64,000 nt of DNA, taken from positions 1-64,000 of the forward strand of contig NZ_WKKW01000001.1 in assembly GCF_009683175.1 (NCBI RefSeq), given 5' to 3'. Position 1 is the first letter of the stretch, and every line of letters begins with the position of its first letter. This DNA is from Bifidobacterium asteroides. Lineage in GTDB: Bacteria; Actinomycetota; Actinomycetes; Actinomycetales; Bifidobacteriaceae. This document shows, one piece after another, positions 15,091-24,515 of the stretch. The position numbers were made by a program, and so were the translations under genes. The notes under the pieces are model-generated. The model made no database searches, was not told where the DNA came from, and saw only the letters and a program-made list of their open reading frames with translations.

Positions 15091-17202
15091 TTACTTTTTG
15101 GCCTCGGTCATCTGCCGCAGCTCCTTCTTCAGATCCTTGATCTCGTCGCGCAGACGGGCAGCGAGCTCGAACTGCAGCTGTTGTGCAGCCGTGTGCATCT
15201 GGTCGCTCAGCTGACGGATCAGGTCGGCAAGGTCCTGTGCCGGCAGACCGGCCTGGAGGATCTCCTGATGCCGTTTGTCGGCCTCCTCCTTGTCGTAGAG
15301 GGGCACGCCCAGGTGGGAGTTGCCGGCCTTGTTGGCATTGCGGTAGCCGCCCGCCAGCAGGGTCTGGGTGTCCACGTCCTCCTTGGCCAGCATGTCGTTG
15401 ACGTCGCTGATCTTCTTGATCAACGGCTTGGGATCCACACCGTGCTCCTTGTTGTAGGCGATTTGCTTGGCCCGGCGACGGTTGGTCTCGCTGATGGCCT
15501 TGTCCATGGAGTCGGTGACCTCATCCGCGTACATGATGACCTTGCCGGACACGTTCCTGGCCGCACGGCCGATGGTCTGGATCAGTGAGCGGTAGGAGCG
15601 CAGGAAGCCTTCCTTGTCCGCATCCAGAATGGCCACCAGGGAGACCTCGGGCAGGTCCAGCCCCTCACGCAGGAGGTTGATGCCCACGATGACGTCGATC
15701 TTGCCCTCGCGCAGCTCACGCAGGAGTTCCACCCTCCGCAGGGTGTCCACGTCAGAGTGCAGATACTCCACCTTGATGTCGCGTTCCAGCAAATAGTCGG
15801 TCAGGTCCTCGGCCATCTTCTTGGTCAGCGTGGTCACCAGGACCCGCTCATGGCGATCCACCCGGGTTTTGATCTCGTCCAGAAGGTCATCCACCTGGCC
15901 CTTGACAGGCCTGACCTCCACCTCGGGATCCAGGAGGCCGGTGGGCCTGATGACCTGCTCCACCACCCCGTCGGACAGGCCCATCTCATAGTCGCCAGGT
16001 GTAGCCGACAGGTAGACGGTCTGGCCCACCTTGTCCAGAAACTCGGGCCACTTCAGCGGACGGTTGTCCATGGCCGAGGGCAGACGGAAGCCATGTTCGA
16101 CCAGGGTCCGCTTGCGGCTGGCATCCCCCTCGTACATGGCTCCGATCTGGGGAACGGTCACGTGGGACTCGTCGATGACCAGCAGGAAGTCGTCGGGGAA
16201 GAAGTCAAGCAGAGTGTGGGGCGGTGTCCCAGGTTCGCGCCCGTCGAAATGTCTGGAGTAGTTCTCCACTCCCGAGCAAGTGCCGATCTGGGTAAGCATC
16301 TCCAGATCATAGGTGGTGCGCATGGTCAGTCGCTGGGCCTCCAGCTCCTTGCCCTGCTTGCGCAGCTGGCCCACACGCCAGTCCAGCTCCTCCTTGATGG
16401 TCTTCAGGGCGCGCTCCATCCGCTCGGGACCAGCCACATAGTGGGAGGCAGGGAAGATGTGAACGGAGCTCTCATGGGCGATTTCGTCCCCGGTCAGTGG
16501 GTGCAGGGTGGAGATGCGGTCGATCTCATCGCCGAAGAATTCGATGCGGACGGCCAGCTCCTCATAGACGGGGATGATTTCGACCGTGTCGCCGCGCACG
16601 CGGAAGGTGCCTCGGGTGAAGGCGATGTCGTTGCGCTTGTACTGCATGTCTACGAACTTGCGCAGCAGGTCGTCCCGGTTGATCCGGTCCCCCTCGTGCA
16701 GGAAGAGCATGCGTCCGGCGTACTCCTCGGGCGTGCCCAGGCCATAGATGCAGGAGACGGTGGCCACCACCACGCAGTCCCGCCTGGTCAGCAGGTTGGC
16801 CGTGGCGGCGTGCCGGAGCCGCTCCACGTCGTCGTTGATGTTGGAGTCCTTCTCGATGTAGGTATCTGTTTGAGGGATGTAGGCCTCAGGCTGGTAGTAG
16901 TCGTAGTAGGAGACGAAGTAGGAGACCGCATTGTCGGGCATGAGCTCGCGGAACTCGGCGCAGAGCTGGGCGGCCAGGGTCTTGTTGGGCTCCAGAATCA
17001 GAGTGGGCCGCTGCAGGCGCTCGATCAGCCAGGCCGTAGTCGCGGTCTTGCCGGTGCCGGTGGCGCCCATGAGCACCACATCATTCTCGCCATTCTCGAT
17101 CCGCGTAGCCAGTTCCTCGATGGCCTCTGGCTGGTCGCCGGAGGGCTTGTAGGGAGACTTGACCACGAAGGGCTTATCGGTCCGCTCAATGTTGAACCCC
17201 AT
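15091..17202 (-). CDS. uvrB: UvrABC excinuclease subunit B
   Basis: Damage-verification helicase of nucleotide excision repair, acting with UvrA and UvrC. The 703-residue protein has Walker [14 protein letters not shown] (about residues 45-57), a beta-hairpin region [28 protein letters not shown], helicase motif QTIGRAARN, and a C-terminal UVR domain ([20 protein letters not shown]). GGGAG just upstream supports the ATG at 17202. A LexA box identical to the umuD one lies 102 bp upstream, inside coaE, indicating SOS control from an internal promoter. Confidence 0.99.
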   Translation of the reverse strand: MGFNIERTDKPFVVKSPYKPSGDQPEAIEELATRIENGENDVVLMGATGTGKTATTAWLIERLQRPTLILEPNKTLAAQLCAEFRELMPDNAVSYFVSYYDYYQPEAYIPQTDTYIEKDSNINDDVERLRHAATANLLTRRDCVVVATVSCIYGLGTPEEYAGRMLFLHEGDRINRDDLLRKFVDMQYKRNDIAFTRGTFRVRGDTVEIIPVYEELAVRIEFFGDEIDRISTLHPLTGDEIAHESSVHIFPASHYVAGPERMERALKTIKEELDWRVGQLRKQGKELEAQRLTMRTTYDLEMLTQIGTCSGVENYSRHFDGREPGTPPHTLLDFFPDDFLLVIDESHVTVPQIGAMYEGDASRKRTLVEHGFRLPSAMDNRPLKWPEFLDKVGQTVYLSATPGDYEMGLSDGVVEQVIRPTGLLDPEVEVRPVKGQVDDLLDEIKTRVDRHERVLVTTLTKKMAEDLTDYLLERDIKVEYLHSDVDTLRRVELLRELREGKIDVIVGINLLREGLDLPEVSLVAILDADKEGFLRSYRSLIQTIGRAARNVSGKVIMYADEVTDSMDKAISETNRRRAKQIAYNKEHGVDPKPLIKKISDVNDMLAKEDVDTQTLLAGGYRNANKAGNSHLGVPLYDKEEADKRHQEILQAGLPAQDLADLIRQLSDQMHTAAQQLQFELAARLRDEIKDLKKELRQMTEAKK

Positions 17203-17239
17203 GAAACTCCCTTCCAGGATGCGTCATTCGCCAAGGCCG

Positions 17240-17872
17240 TCAGTCACGGTGCGAGGATCCCTTGGCCAAGGCCTTCAACTCTTTATATATTCTATCAACA
17301 GACTCGAACATTTGTTCGATAGGCTGGGACCCGTCCACCAACAGGTCGGCCTGAGCGCGTCGCGCGCTGCTGTTGGTCTGAGAGCCGATGCGCTCAACAG
17401 CCTGACTCGTGGTCATATGCCGCTGATTCACCATGCGCGCAATCCTCACCTGGCTGGGGGCCTCCACCAACAGAACCCTGTCGAAATGAAAAGGAATGGC
17501 TGAGCCTACCTCGGTCAGCAGGGGCACATCATGGACCACCACCTCGGAACCCTCCAGCCAGGGCTGCTCGGCCTTGGCGGCCAAGTCATAGACCAGCGGA
17601 TGGATGATCTCGTCCAGGTCTCTGCGATCCTTGTCGGCCGTCGGCCCGCCGAAGACCCGTGCCGCCAAGGCTGACCTGTCCACTCCCCCATGGCCGTCCC
17701 CGCAGTCTGCTCCGAACCGCTCCAGGACAGACCGAACTCCCGGTCCGCCCGGAGCGATGACCTCGTGGGAGAGCCTGTCGTAATCGACGACCCTGGCCCC
17801 GTCCTGAGCCAGCCGAGCCGCCACCGTGCTCTTGCCGGCCGCTATCCCCCCGGTCAATCCCACACGTATCAT
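17240..17872 (-). CDS. coaE: Dephospho-CoA kinase
   Basis: Last step of coenzyme A synthesis. The 210-residue P-loop kinase has Walker A GLTGGIAAGKST at its N-terminus, DYDRLSHEVI and the LID-region RIARMVNQRHMT. The ATG at 17872 has GGGAGG seven bases upstream; longer readings would run through the rpsA terminator. The last 25 codons are unusually AT-rich (AGA ATA TAT AAA) and contain a LexA box, suggesting the coding sequence is constrained by the uvrB promoter. Order rpsA-coaE-uvrB is conserved in actinobacteria. Confidence 0.96.
   Translation of the reverse strand: MIRVGLTGGIAAGKSTVAARLAQDGARVVDYDRLSHEVIAPGGPGVRSVLERFGADCGDGHGGVDRSALAARVFGGPTADKDRRDLDEIIHPLVYDLAAKAEQPWLEGSEVVVHDVPLLTEVGSAIPFHFDRVLLVEAPSQVRIARMVNQRHMTTSQAVERIGSQTNSSARRAQADLLVDGSQPIEQMFESVDRIYKELKALAKGSSHRD
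17304..17319. promoter_or_regulatory. LexA (SOS) box for uvrB, inside coaE
   Basis: TCGAACATTTGTTCGA, with CGAAC-N4-GTTCG at its core, matches the Gram-positive/actinobacterial LexA consensus and is identical to the box at 25686-25701. It is 102 bp upstream of the uvrB ATG. AT-rich sequence resembling a -10 element (around 17282-17295, complement) follows it. Confidence 0.88.
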
Positions 17873-17912
17873 CCAGACCTCCCACATATACCTTATGGCG
17901 GCAGATACAAAT

Positions 17913-17942
17913 GGAGGGGCCCGACCGAGGCCGGACCCCTCC
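17913..17942 (-). terminator. rpsA: rpsA terminator hairpin
   Basis: GGAGGGG pairs with CCCCTCC, with an inner CCG/CGG stem, 17 bp after the rpsA stop. The minus-strand tail is ATTTGT, a weak U tract. It separates rpsA from coaE. Confidence 0.7.
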
Positions 17943-17958
17943 ATTCACTACTTAATGC

Positions 17959-19464
17959 TCACTTCTTTTCCTTGAGCAGCTGCTCGCGCAGGGCGGCCAG
18001 CTGGTCGTCGGAGGCCAAAGTGCCCTCGGAGCTGGACTCCGAGCTGTAGTTGGTGGTCTCCTCGGAGCTCTGACGGCGGGAGCGGGAGCCGGCGGCAGGC
18101 GCCTGGGAGGACCGGCTGTCCTCGGCGGCCGAAGCCTCGGCGTTCTCCAGCTCCTTGGCGACGAAGGCCTTGTGCTGCTCCCAGAGGTCGTGGGCGGCCG
18201 CATACTGGGACTCCCACTCCTCCCGCTGCTTCTCGTAGCCGGCGATCCACTCGTTGCTCTCGGGGTCGAAGCCCTCGGGGTACTTGTAGTTGCCCTCCTC
18301 GTCGTACTCGGCGGGCATGCCGTAGATGGCCGGATCGAAGTCCTCGGAAGTCGGGTCGACGGAGTCGTCGGCCTGCTTGAGGGACAGGGAGATACGGCGG
18401 CGATCCAGGTCGACGTCGATGACCTTGACGAAGATCTCCTCACCCTGCTTGACCACGGTTTCGGGGTTCTCCACGTGGCGGTTGGCCAGCTCGGAGATGT
18501 GGACCAGGCCCTCGATGCCGTCCTCGACGGAGACGAAGACACCGAACTGCACGATCTTGGTGACCTTGCCCTTGACGATCTGTCCGGGCACGTGGGTCCG
18601 GGCGAAGCGCTGCCAAGGATCTTCCTGGGTGGCCTTGAGGGACAACGAGATGCGCTCGCGGTCCATGTCGACATCCAGCACCTCGACGGTGACCTTGTCG
18701 CCCACCTTGACGACCTCGCTGGGGTGATCGATGTGCTTCCAGGAGAGCTCGGAGACGTGGATCAGGCCGTCCACACCGCCCAGGTCGACGAAGGCGCCGA
18801 AGTTGACGATGGAGCTGACCGTGCCCTCGCGGATCTGGCCCTTCTTGAGCTGGGCCATGAAGGTCTCGCGCACCTCGGACTGGGTCTCCTCCAGGTACTG
18901 ACGGCGGGAGAGGACCACGTTGTTGCGGTTCTTGTCCAGCTCCAGGATCTTGGCCTTGATCTTCTGCCCGATGTAGGGAGACAGGTCGCGCACACGGCGC
19001 ATCTCGACCAGGGATGCGGGCAGGAAGCCACGCAGGCCGATGTCGACGATGAGTCCGCCCTTGACGGCCTCGATGACGGTGCCCTCGACGACCCCGTCAG
19101 CCTCCTTGATCTTCTCGATGTCGCCCCAGGCACGCTCATACTGGGCACGCTTCTTGGACAGGATCAGACGACCTTCCTTGTCCTCCTTGGTGACGACCAG
19201 AGCCTCGATGGTGTCACCGACCTGGACCACGTCGTCGGGATCGACATCCTTCTTGATGGAAAGCTCGCGGGAGGGAATCACACCCTCGGTCTTGTAGCCG
19301 ATGTCCAGCAGAACCTCGTCATGGTCGATCTTAACGACCGTCCCCTCGACCAGATCCCCATCGTCGAAGTTCTTGATGGTGGAATCGACTGCCTTGATGA
19401 AGTCTTCCTCGGACCCGATGTCATTGACCGCGACCTGGGGGACTTCCTTCTTGTTCTCTGCCAT
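17959..19464 (-). CDS. rpsA: 30S ribosomal protein S1
   Basis: mRNA-binding ribosomal protein of 501 residues. Four S1 repeats are visible, beginning near GDLVEGTVVKIDHDEVLLDIGY, GVVEGTVIEAVKGGLIVDIG, REGTVSSIVNFGAFVDLGGV and VKGKVTKIVQFGVFVSVEDG, followed by a Ser/Ala/Glu-rich tail. Four repeats rather than six is usual for actinobacteria. The start is preceded by an AT-rich leader (AATTTAATTA) with no Shine-Dalgarno, in keeping with the S1-dependent, autoregulated initiation known for rpsA elsewhere. Confidence 0.98.
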   Translation of the reverse strand: MAENKKEVPQVAVNDIGSEEDFIKAVDSTIKNFDDGDLVEGTVVKIDHDEVLLDIGYKTEGVIPSRELSIKKDVDPDDVVQVGDTIEALVVTKEDKEGRLILSKKRAQYERAWGDIEKIKEADGVVEGTVIEAVKGGLIVDIGLRGFLPASLVEMRRVRDLSPYIGQKIKAKILELDKNRNNVVLSRRQYLEETQSEVRETFMAQLKKGQIREGTVSSIVNFGAFVDLGGVDGLIHVSELSWKHIDHPSEVVKVGDKVTVEVLDVDMDRERISLSLKATQEDPWQRFARTHVPGQIVKGKVTKIVQFGVFVSVEDGIEGLVHISELANRHVENPETVVKQGEEIFVKVIDVDLDRRRISLSLKQADDSVDPTSEDFDPAIYGMPAEYDEEGNYKYPEGFDPESNEWIAGYEKQREEWESQYAAAHDLWEQHKAFVAKELENAEASAAEDSRSSQAPAAGSRSRRQSSEETTNYSSESSSEGTLASDDQLAALREQLLKEKK

Positions 19465-19566
19465 TAATTAAATTGTTTCTTGTATAGTTGGTGGATATTT
19501 TTCCGTATTGAATTATGCGTTCCCGCCGGCGGGCGCGAACATTCTCCATGATAGGAGACACCACGG

Positions 19567-20487
19567 TCATTGTCGCCGGGGTGCCTCGGGCGTGTCGCCG
19601 GCAGGGATTCCTGCGGCCCGCTCAGCGGATTCGACCACATTGGCCAGGAGCATGGCCCGGGTCATGGGCCCCACCCCGCCGGGATTGGGCGTGTAGGCGG
19701 ATGCAGACAGCCTGGCGGCCGGATCGATGTCGCCCTTGATCCGCCAGCGCCCCTCCTGCTCATCCCGGATTCGCGAGACGCCCACATCCACCAGAACAGC
19801 ACCCTGGCGAACCTGATCCGGGCCAATCAGCCCTGCCCGGCCCACGGCTGCGATGATTACGTCAGCCCCGCGCAGATGGGCGTCAACATCTTTGGTACGG
19901 GTATGGCAAAGCGTCACGGTGGCATCAACCCCGCGGTTGGTCAGAAGCAGCCCGACGGTGCGGCCCACAGTCAGTCCTCGGCCCAGCACGCAGACCTCCT
20001 TGCCGGTCAGGTCAATCCCGTAATGGTCCAGCAGGTACAGGATTCCCCGCGGAGTGCAGGGCAGAGGGGTCCGCACCTGGCCGTCGGTATGCAGGACCAG
20101 CTGGCCCAGGTTGTATGGATGCATGCCATCGGCGTCCTTGGCCGGATCGATGCGCTCGATGACCTCAGTGGAATCCACGCCATCGGGCAGGGGCAACTGG
20201 ACGATGTAGCCGGTGCAGTCAGGATCCTGGTTGAGCTGGTCCACCGCAGCGAGAATCCGCTCCTTACCGGCATCGGCAGGCAAATCCACTCGGATGGACC
20301 GAATGCCTACCTCGCGGCAGTCCCGGTGCTTGCCCTCTACATACTTGAGCGAACCGGGGTCATCCCCCACCAGAATGGTCCCCAGGCCAGGAGTGCGTCC
20401 CATGGCCGTCAGCCTCGCCACACGAGCGCGCAGGTCCTCCTTGAGTTCCGCAGCCGCCGCCTTGCCGTCCAGTTTCACTGCAGTCAA
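19567..20487 (-). CDS. folD: Bifunctional methylenetetrahydrofolate dehydrogenase/cyclohydrolase
   Basis: Interconverts methylene-, methenyl- and formyl-tetrahydrofolate, feeding purine and fMet-tRNA synthesis. Catalytic YVEGK Lys (about residue 52), GYIVQLPLP and DGMHPYNLG are present, as is the NADP-binding [11 protein letters not shown]. The reading frame is open for a further 360 codons upstream, but homology starts at [16 protein letters not shown] at 20487 with GGAG six bases upstream is therefore chosen (306 residues), with a GTG three codons later as alternative. A short C-terminal extension is present. Confidence 0.95.
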   Translation of the reverse strand: MTAVKLDGKAAAAELKEDLRARVARLTAMGRTPGLGTILVGDDPGSLKYVEGKHRDCREVGIRSIRVDLPADAGKERILAAVDQLNQDPDCTGYIVQLPLPDGVDSTEVIERIDPAKDADGMHPYNLGQLVLHTDGQVRTPLPCTPRGILYLLDHYGIDLTGKEVCVLGRGLTVGRTVGLLLTNRGVDATVTLCHTRTKDVDAHLRGADVIIAAVGRAGLIGPDQVRQGAVLVDVGVSRIRDEQEGRWRIKGDIDPAARLSASAYTPNPGGVGPMTRAMLLANVVESAERAAGIPAGDTPEAPRRQ

Positions 20488-20611
20488 TACATCTCCATCA
20501 TCCAAGCGGGCGCAAACCCTTGTCGAAGCCGTCTGGGCCAGACTAGCGCAGATTCCTCCCCGACCGGAAGCATCGTCCAAGAGCCGGTACGGGAGGACTT
20601 GGCTGATCAGG

Positions 20612-20640
20612 TTGCGCGCTGTCCCATCCTTAGCGATAAT
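20612..20640 (+). promoter_or_regulatory. Promoter of the metal ABC operon
   Basis: TTGCGC (20612-20617), 17-base spacer, GATAAT (20635-20640). It points toward the ABC genes, and the Zur-type palindrome begins at the last base of the -10 box. Confidence 0.65.
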
Positions 20641-20654
20641 GAGAATCATGCTCA
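20640..20654. promoter_or_regulatory. Zur-type zinc operator
   Basis: TGAGAATCATGCTCA is a near-perfect 15-bp palindrome resembling the actinobacterial Zur box TGAAAATCATTTTCA. It abuts the -10 element, a repressing position, and lies 65 bp upstream of the ABC ATPase start. Confidence 0.75.
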
Positions 20655-20718
20655 ATAAGAGCAGGATTGTCGTTTTGAATCCTTGGTTGCATTGCGGATC
20701 CCTGCCGGAAAGGACGTC

Positions 20719-21594
20719 ATGGATACGGACACGGATAGAACATCCAAGCAGGCCTGCATCGTCTTCGACCATGCCGCCATCCGCCGATCCGGGCGGCTGA
20801 TCTGGTCGGAGGGGACCTTCACCATCCCCTCGGGAACCGTGACCGCCATCGTGGGCACCAACGGCACCGGCAAGACCAGCATGATGCAGGCCGAGCTGGG
20901 TCTGCTCCCCCTGGATGCCGGCAGTCTGCAGGTCCTGGGGCAGCCGGCCGGCCAGGCCAACGACCGCATCGGCTACGTACCCCAGAGCTACACCTCGGAC
21001 ATCGACTCCAACCTGACGGCCGAACAGTCCGTCCTGCTGGGGCTGACCGGCACCCGCTTCGGCATCCACCCCGTCACCCGGCAGGACCGCGAGCGCGCCG
21101 GAAAGGCCATGCGCTTCGTCGGCGTGGAGGACAGGGCCCACCTGCGCCTGTCCCAGCTCTCCGGTGGCCTGCGACAGCGGGTGGCCATCGCCCAGGCCCT
21201 GGTCTGCGATCCTGACCTGCTCATGCTGGACGAGCCCCTGGCCAATCTGGACCTGGCCGGGCAGCGAGCCACCGTCCACCTGCTGGCACAGCTCAACAGC
21301 CGTCTGGGCATGACCATCCAGGTGGTGGCCCACGACCTGAACATGCTTCTGCCTGTGCTGACCGGGGCGGTCTACCTGCTGGACGGGCATCCCCACTACG
21401 CCCGCATGGACGACGTGCTGGACTCGGACCTGCTCACCCATCTCTACGGCACCAAGGTGGAGGTGGTCACCACTCCCCAGGGGGACATGTTCGTGGCCCC
21501 CGACATGGACGAGCCGATCGGCCCCGTCCACAATCGCTACCAACCCAGCCAGGTGGTCCGCCTGCACGGGGCGGACCGGGAAAGGACCTCATGA
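20719..21594 (+). CDS. Metal ABC transporter ATP-binding protein (probably zinc)
   Basis: A 291-residue ATPase of the ZnuC/MntB-type family. Walker [10 protein letters not shown], signature [15 protein letters not shown] and Walker [17 protein letters not shown] are intact. ATG at 20719 follows AAAGGA at good spacing; an earlier TTG at 20683 lacks support. It overlaps the permease gene by 4 bp (ATGA), so the two are translationally coupled. The Zur-type operator argues for zinc rather than manganese. No substrate-binding protein gene is adjacent, so it must be encoded elsewhere. Confidence 0.9.
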   Translation: MDTDTDRTSKQACIVFDHAAIRRSGRLIWSEGTFTIPSGTVTAIVGTNGTGKTSMMQAELGLLPLDAGSLQVLGQPAGQANDRIGYVPQSYTSDIDSNLTAEQSVLLGLTGTRFGIHPVTRQDRERAGKAMRFVGVEDRAHLRLSQLSGGLRQRVAIAQALVCDPDLLMLDEPLANLDLAGQRATVHLLAQLNSRLGMTIQVVAHDLNMLLPVLTGAVYLLDGHPHYARMDDVLDSDLLTHLYGTKVEVVTTPQGDMFVAPDMDEPIGPVHNRYQPSQVVRLHGADRERTS

Positions 21595-22418
21595 CCACAC
21601 CAGTCTTCGACCCCCATTGGACGGAGATCCTCGCCGCCCCCTTCATGCGCAACGCCATGGTGGCCGGATTGTGCATCGCCGTGGCCGCCGGAGCCATGGG
21701 CTACTTCACCATCGCCAGGCACTCCACCTTCGCCGCCCATGCCCTGGCCCACATCGGCCTGCCCGGCGCCACGGGGGCCGTCCTGCTGGGGCTGCCGGTC
21801 TCTGCCGGCATGGGCCTGTTCGCCCTGGGCGGGGCGCTGGTCATCGGAGCCCTGGGCAAGCGGGCCTCCCAGCGTGAGATCGCCACGGGCACGGTCCTGG
21901 CCTTTGCCACCGGTCTGGGACTCTTCTTCGCCAGGATGTCCAGTTCGGCCTCCCAGCAGATGCAGGCCATCCTCTTCGGATCCATCCTGACCATCACCCG
22001 GGGGCAGGTCATCGGCTTCATCATTTTCGATGCAATCCTGCTGATTCTGCTGGCCCTGATCTACCGACCCCTGCTCTTCAGTTCCCTGGATGAGCAGGTG
22101 GCACAGGCCCGCGGCGTACCCATCGGGCTGATGAACCTGACCTTCATGGCCATCATGGCCGGGGTCATCACCATTGCCGTGCCAGCGGTGGGGACCCTGC
22201 TCATCTTCGCCCTGGTCGTCACTCCGGCGGCCACGGCCAACATCCTGGTGGCCTCTCCCCTGCGGGCCATGCTCCTGTCGGGACTGATCTGCCTGGCTTC
22301 CATCTGGGGAGGCCTGGTGATTTCGGCCATGGTGCCGGCTCCTCCAAGCTTCATCATCGTGACCCTCTCCACCCTCTTCTGGGCTCTGGCCAAGGGATGG
22401 GCGGCCCTGCGCGCCTGA
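21591..22418 (+). CDS. Metal ABC transporter permease (ABC-3 family)
   Basis: A 275-residue membrane protein with about eight helices, typical of the ZnuB/MntC-like ABC-3 family. Recognisable segments are HSTFAAHALAHIGLPGATGA near the N-terminus and VPAVGTLLIFALVVTPAATA in the second half. It pairs with the overlapping ATPase for uptake of Zn2+ (or Mn2+) across the membrane. The gene ends 6 bp before the convergent ispF stop, leaving no room for a separate terminator. Confidence 0.9.
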   Translation: MTTPVFDPHWTEILAAPFMRNAMVAGLCIAVAAGAMGYFTIARHSTFAAHALAHIGLPGATGAVLLGLPVSAGMGLFALGGALVIGALGKRASQREIATGTVLAFATGLGLFFARMSSSASQQMQAILFGSILTITRGQVIGFIIFDAILLILLALIYRPLLFSSLDEQVAQARGVPIGLMNLTFMAIMAGVITIAVPAVGTLLIFALVVTPAATANILVASPLRAMLLSGLICLASIWGGLVISAMVPAPPSFIIVTLSTLFWALAKGWAALRA

Positions 22419-22424
22419 TGCCGG

Positions 22425-22904
22425 TCAGTCCACCAGCGCAGTGGCCATGACGGCGATGCCCTCGTCGTGACCAGTAAAGCCCATGCCATCAGTGGTGGTG
22501 GCGGTCAGCCGAACCGGTGCCCCGACGGCCTGGCTCATGGCTTGCTGGGCCAGGTGACGGCGGGAGGAAATTCTGGGGCGCTGGCCGACAATGACAAGAG
22601 AGGCGTTGAGCAACCTGCGACCGTGCTCATGCAGGCGGTCCGTGGTCTTCACCAGCATGGCCGCCCCGTGCATTCCCGCTCCGGGGGCCTGTGCTCCCAG
22701 GCCGAACAGGGTGCCGATATCGCCCAGGCCGGCGGCTGACAGGACGGCATCGATCAGGGCATGGGCGGCTACATCGCCGTCAGAATCTCCCAGCAGGCCG
22801 GGGGTTCCGTCATTCCAGGACAGACAGGCCAGCCAGAGAGGACGCTCACCAGTTGGATCGAAGCGATGCGCGTCAAAACCCAGTCCGACGCTTGGATGGC
22901 CCAT
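22425..22904 (-). CDS. ispF: 2-C-methyl-D-erythritol 2,4-cyclodiphosphate synthase
   Basis: Fifth step of the non-mevalonate isoprenoid pathway. The 159-residue protein has the metal-binding GFDAHRF (DxH) near the start, SDGDVAAHALIDAVLSAAGLGDIG, and a C-terminal TTTDGMGFTGHDEGI. Length is normal. It follows carD by 14 bp; the carD-ispF association (with ispD in many relatives) is common in actinobacteria. No ispD is visible here. Confidence 0.96.
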   Translation of the reverse strand: MGHPSVGLGFDAHRFDPTGERPLWLACLSWNDGTPGLLGDSDGDVAAHALIDAVLSAAGLGDIGTLFGLGAQAPGAGMHGAAMLVKTTDRLHEHGRRLLNASLVIVGQRPRISSRRHLAQQAMSQAVGAPVRLTATTTDGMGFTGHDEGIAVMATALVD

Positions 22905-22918
22905 GACCAGTCCCGACC

Positions 22919-23539
22919 TCAGCGCTTGGCCTTGGTCTTACCCTTGCTCTTGTTCTTGGCGGCCTCCTGGGCCACCCGTGCCAGGGTCTTGGAAGCCGGC
23001 TCCTTGGGGGACTTGGTATGGTGCTTGTCGTCACCGGGCATGGGCTCCGCATAACCCAGGTTGACGTCCAGCAGACGCTGGGCCTCGTCCTCGTCCAGCT
23101 TCTCGGACAGGGCAATCTCGGAGGTCAGTATTTTGCGGGCCTTGATCAGCATCCGCTTCTCGCCCGCTGACAGCCCGTGTTCGTCCACGTCGCGCTGGGA
23201 GAGGTCGCGCACCACCTCGGCGATCTTGTTGACCTCGCCGGTGGCGATCTTCTCCACGTTCAGCTTGTAGCGGCGGGACCAGTTCATCTCCTTCTCCTCG
23301 ACCACCGGGGTACGCAGAATCTCGAAGACCTTGGCCACCGCCTTGGCATCGACGATGTCCCTGACGCCCACCTTGGCCGCGTTCTCGACGGGGACGTTGA
23401 TGACCAGCCCATCAGAGGAAAGCACGGACAGCTGCAGGTACTTGCGGGTGACGCCCTTGACGGTCCGTTCGGTGATGGCATCCACCCTGGCGGCCCCATG
23501 ACGCGGATAGACGACCATGTCACCGACCTTGTAACCCAT
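22919..23539 (-). CDS. carD: CarD-family transcriptional regulator
   Basis: A 206-residue RNA polymerase-binding protein that stabilises open complexes, mainly at rRNA promoters in actinobacteria. The N-terminal RID/Tudor-like domain begins MGYKVGDMVVYPRHGAARV; the helical DNA-binding C-terminal domain follows, ending in a Lys-rich tail. GGAGG directly upstream fixes the ATG at 23539; a longer open frame to 23710 has no support. The tail is longer than the roughly 160 residues usual for the family. Confidence 0.95.
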   Translation of the reverse strand: MGYKVGDMVVYPRHGAARVDAITERTVKGVTRKYLQLSVLSSDGLVINVPVENAAKVGVRDIVDAKAVAKVFEILRTPVVEEKEMNWSRRYKLNVEKIATGEVNKIAEVVRDLSQRDVDEHGLSAGEKRMLIKARKILTSEIALSEKLDEDEAQRLLDVNLGYAEPMPGDDKHHTKSPKEPASKTLARVAQEAAKNKSKGKTKAKR

Positions 23540-23762
23540 ATGTCCTCCAGAACGAGTCGATAAAATACCATATAATAATGTCATTGTGCATGGACTTGCC
23601 GACGGGGCTCGGAGGCGACGCGATTCTCTGCGAGCACACTTCCCCTGGAGGCTCTGAAGACTATTCTGGAAGAAACGACGGTGGTGGAACAAATGCCGGC
23701 AAGGCTCCACCCCGCATGACGAGCATCGTTTTGCGGATCAGTGATCGAAGACAGAGGTAGGC

Positions 23763-24506
23763 ATGATCAAAAACACAAGCCGCTACACTACACCCAGCAC
23801 CATCCTGGTGGTTGAGGATGAACCCACCCTGGCCACCGCCATCGCCCAGCGCATCACCGCCGAAGGGTGGACGGCACGGGTGGCCTCGGACGGTGCCAGC
23901 GCCGTGCAGGCCGCATCCCAGATCAAACCCGACCTGGTCATCATGGACATCATGCTGCCCATCATGGATGGACTGGAGGCCACCAAGCGGATCGTGGCCG
24001 AGCGGCCGGTGCCGGTGCTGATTCTGACCGCCCGGGACGACGAGGCCGACAAGGTGACCGGTCTGGGCGCCGGGGCCGACGACTACATGACCAAGCCCTT
24101 CTCCATGCGCGAGCTGATCGCCCGCTGCAAGGCCCTCCTGCGCCGGGTGGAGCGGGCCAAGGTCATCGCCAAGAACTCCGAGAACGAGAAAGTGCTGGAC
24201 TTCGGATCCCTGGTCATCGACCCGGCCCAGCGCATCGTGACCCTGCGCGGGGAGCAGATCCACCTGACCCCCACCGAATTCGACCTGCTGGCCACGCTGG
24301 CCCGTCGGCCCAAGTCCGTGCTCACCCGCGAGAAGCTGCTGGAGGAGGTCTGGGACTGGGTGGATGCCTCGGGCACCAGGACGGTGGACTCCCACGTCAA
24401 GGCCCTGCGCCACAAGCTGGGTTCACAGATGATCCGCACCGTGCACGGAGTGGGCTACGCCTTCGAACCGCCCGAGGACCAGGAGCAGGAGAAAGATCAG
24501 CGGTAG
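23763..24506 (+). CDS. OmpR/PhoB-family response regulator
   Basis: A 247-residue two-component regulator: receiver domain with acidic VVEDE, phospho-acceptor Asp62 in VIMDIMLPIMDG and conserved Lys in DDYMTKPFS, then a winged-helix DNA-binding domain (LTPTEFDLLATLARRPKSVLTREKLLEEVWDW). It starts 223 bp from divergent carD. The cognate sensor kinase gene begins 9 bp after its stop. The regulated genes are unknown. Confidence 0.93.
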   Translation: MIKNTSRYTTPSTILVVEDEPTLATAIAQRITAEGWTARVASDGASAVQAASQIKPDLVIMDIMLPIMDGLEATKRIVAERPVPVLILTARDDEADKVTGLGAGADDYMTKPFSMRELIARCKALLRRVERAKVIAKNSENEKVLDFGSLVIDPAQRIVTLRGEQIHLTPTEFDLLATLARRPKSVLTREKLLEEVWDWVDASGTRTVDSHVKALRHKLGSQMIRTVHGVGYAFEPPEDQEQEKDQR

Positions 24507-24515
24507 CGACCGCGG

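Noticed and set aside
17260-17271. Perfect 12-bp palindrome CCTTGGCCAAGG near the 3' end of coaE
   Set aside because: Explained by ordinary codons for Ala-Leu-Ala-Lys; no second copy or promoter context supports an operator.
20488-21567. The folD reading frame stays open for 360 codons upstream, over the metal ABC ATPase gene
   Set aside because: High-GC antisense shadow of the ABC gene; folD homology begins at 20487 and the upstream translation is Gln/His/Gly-rich with no family match.
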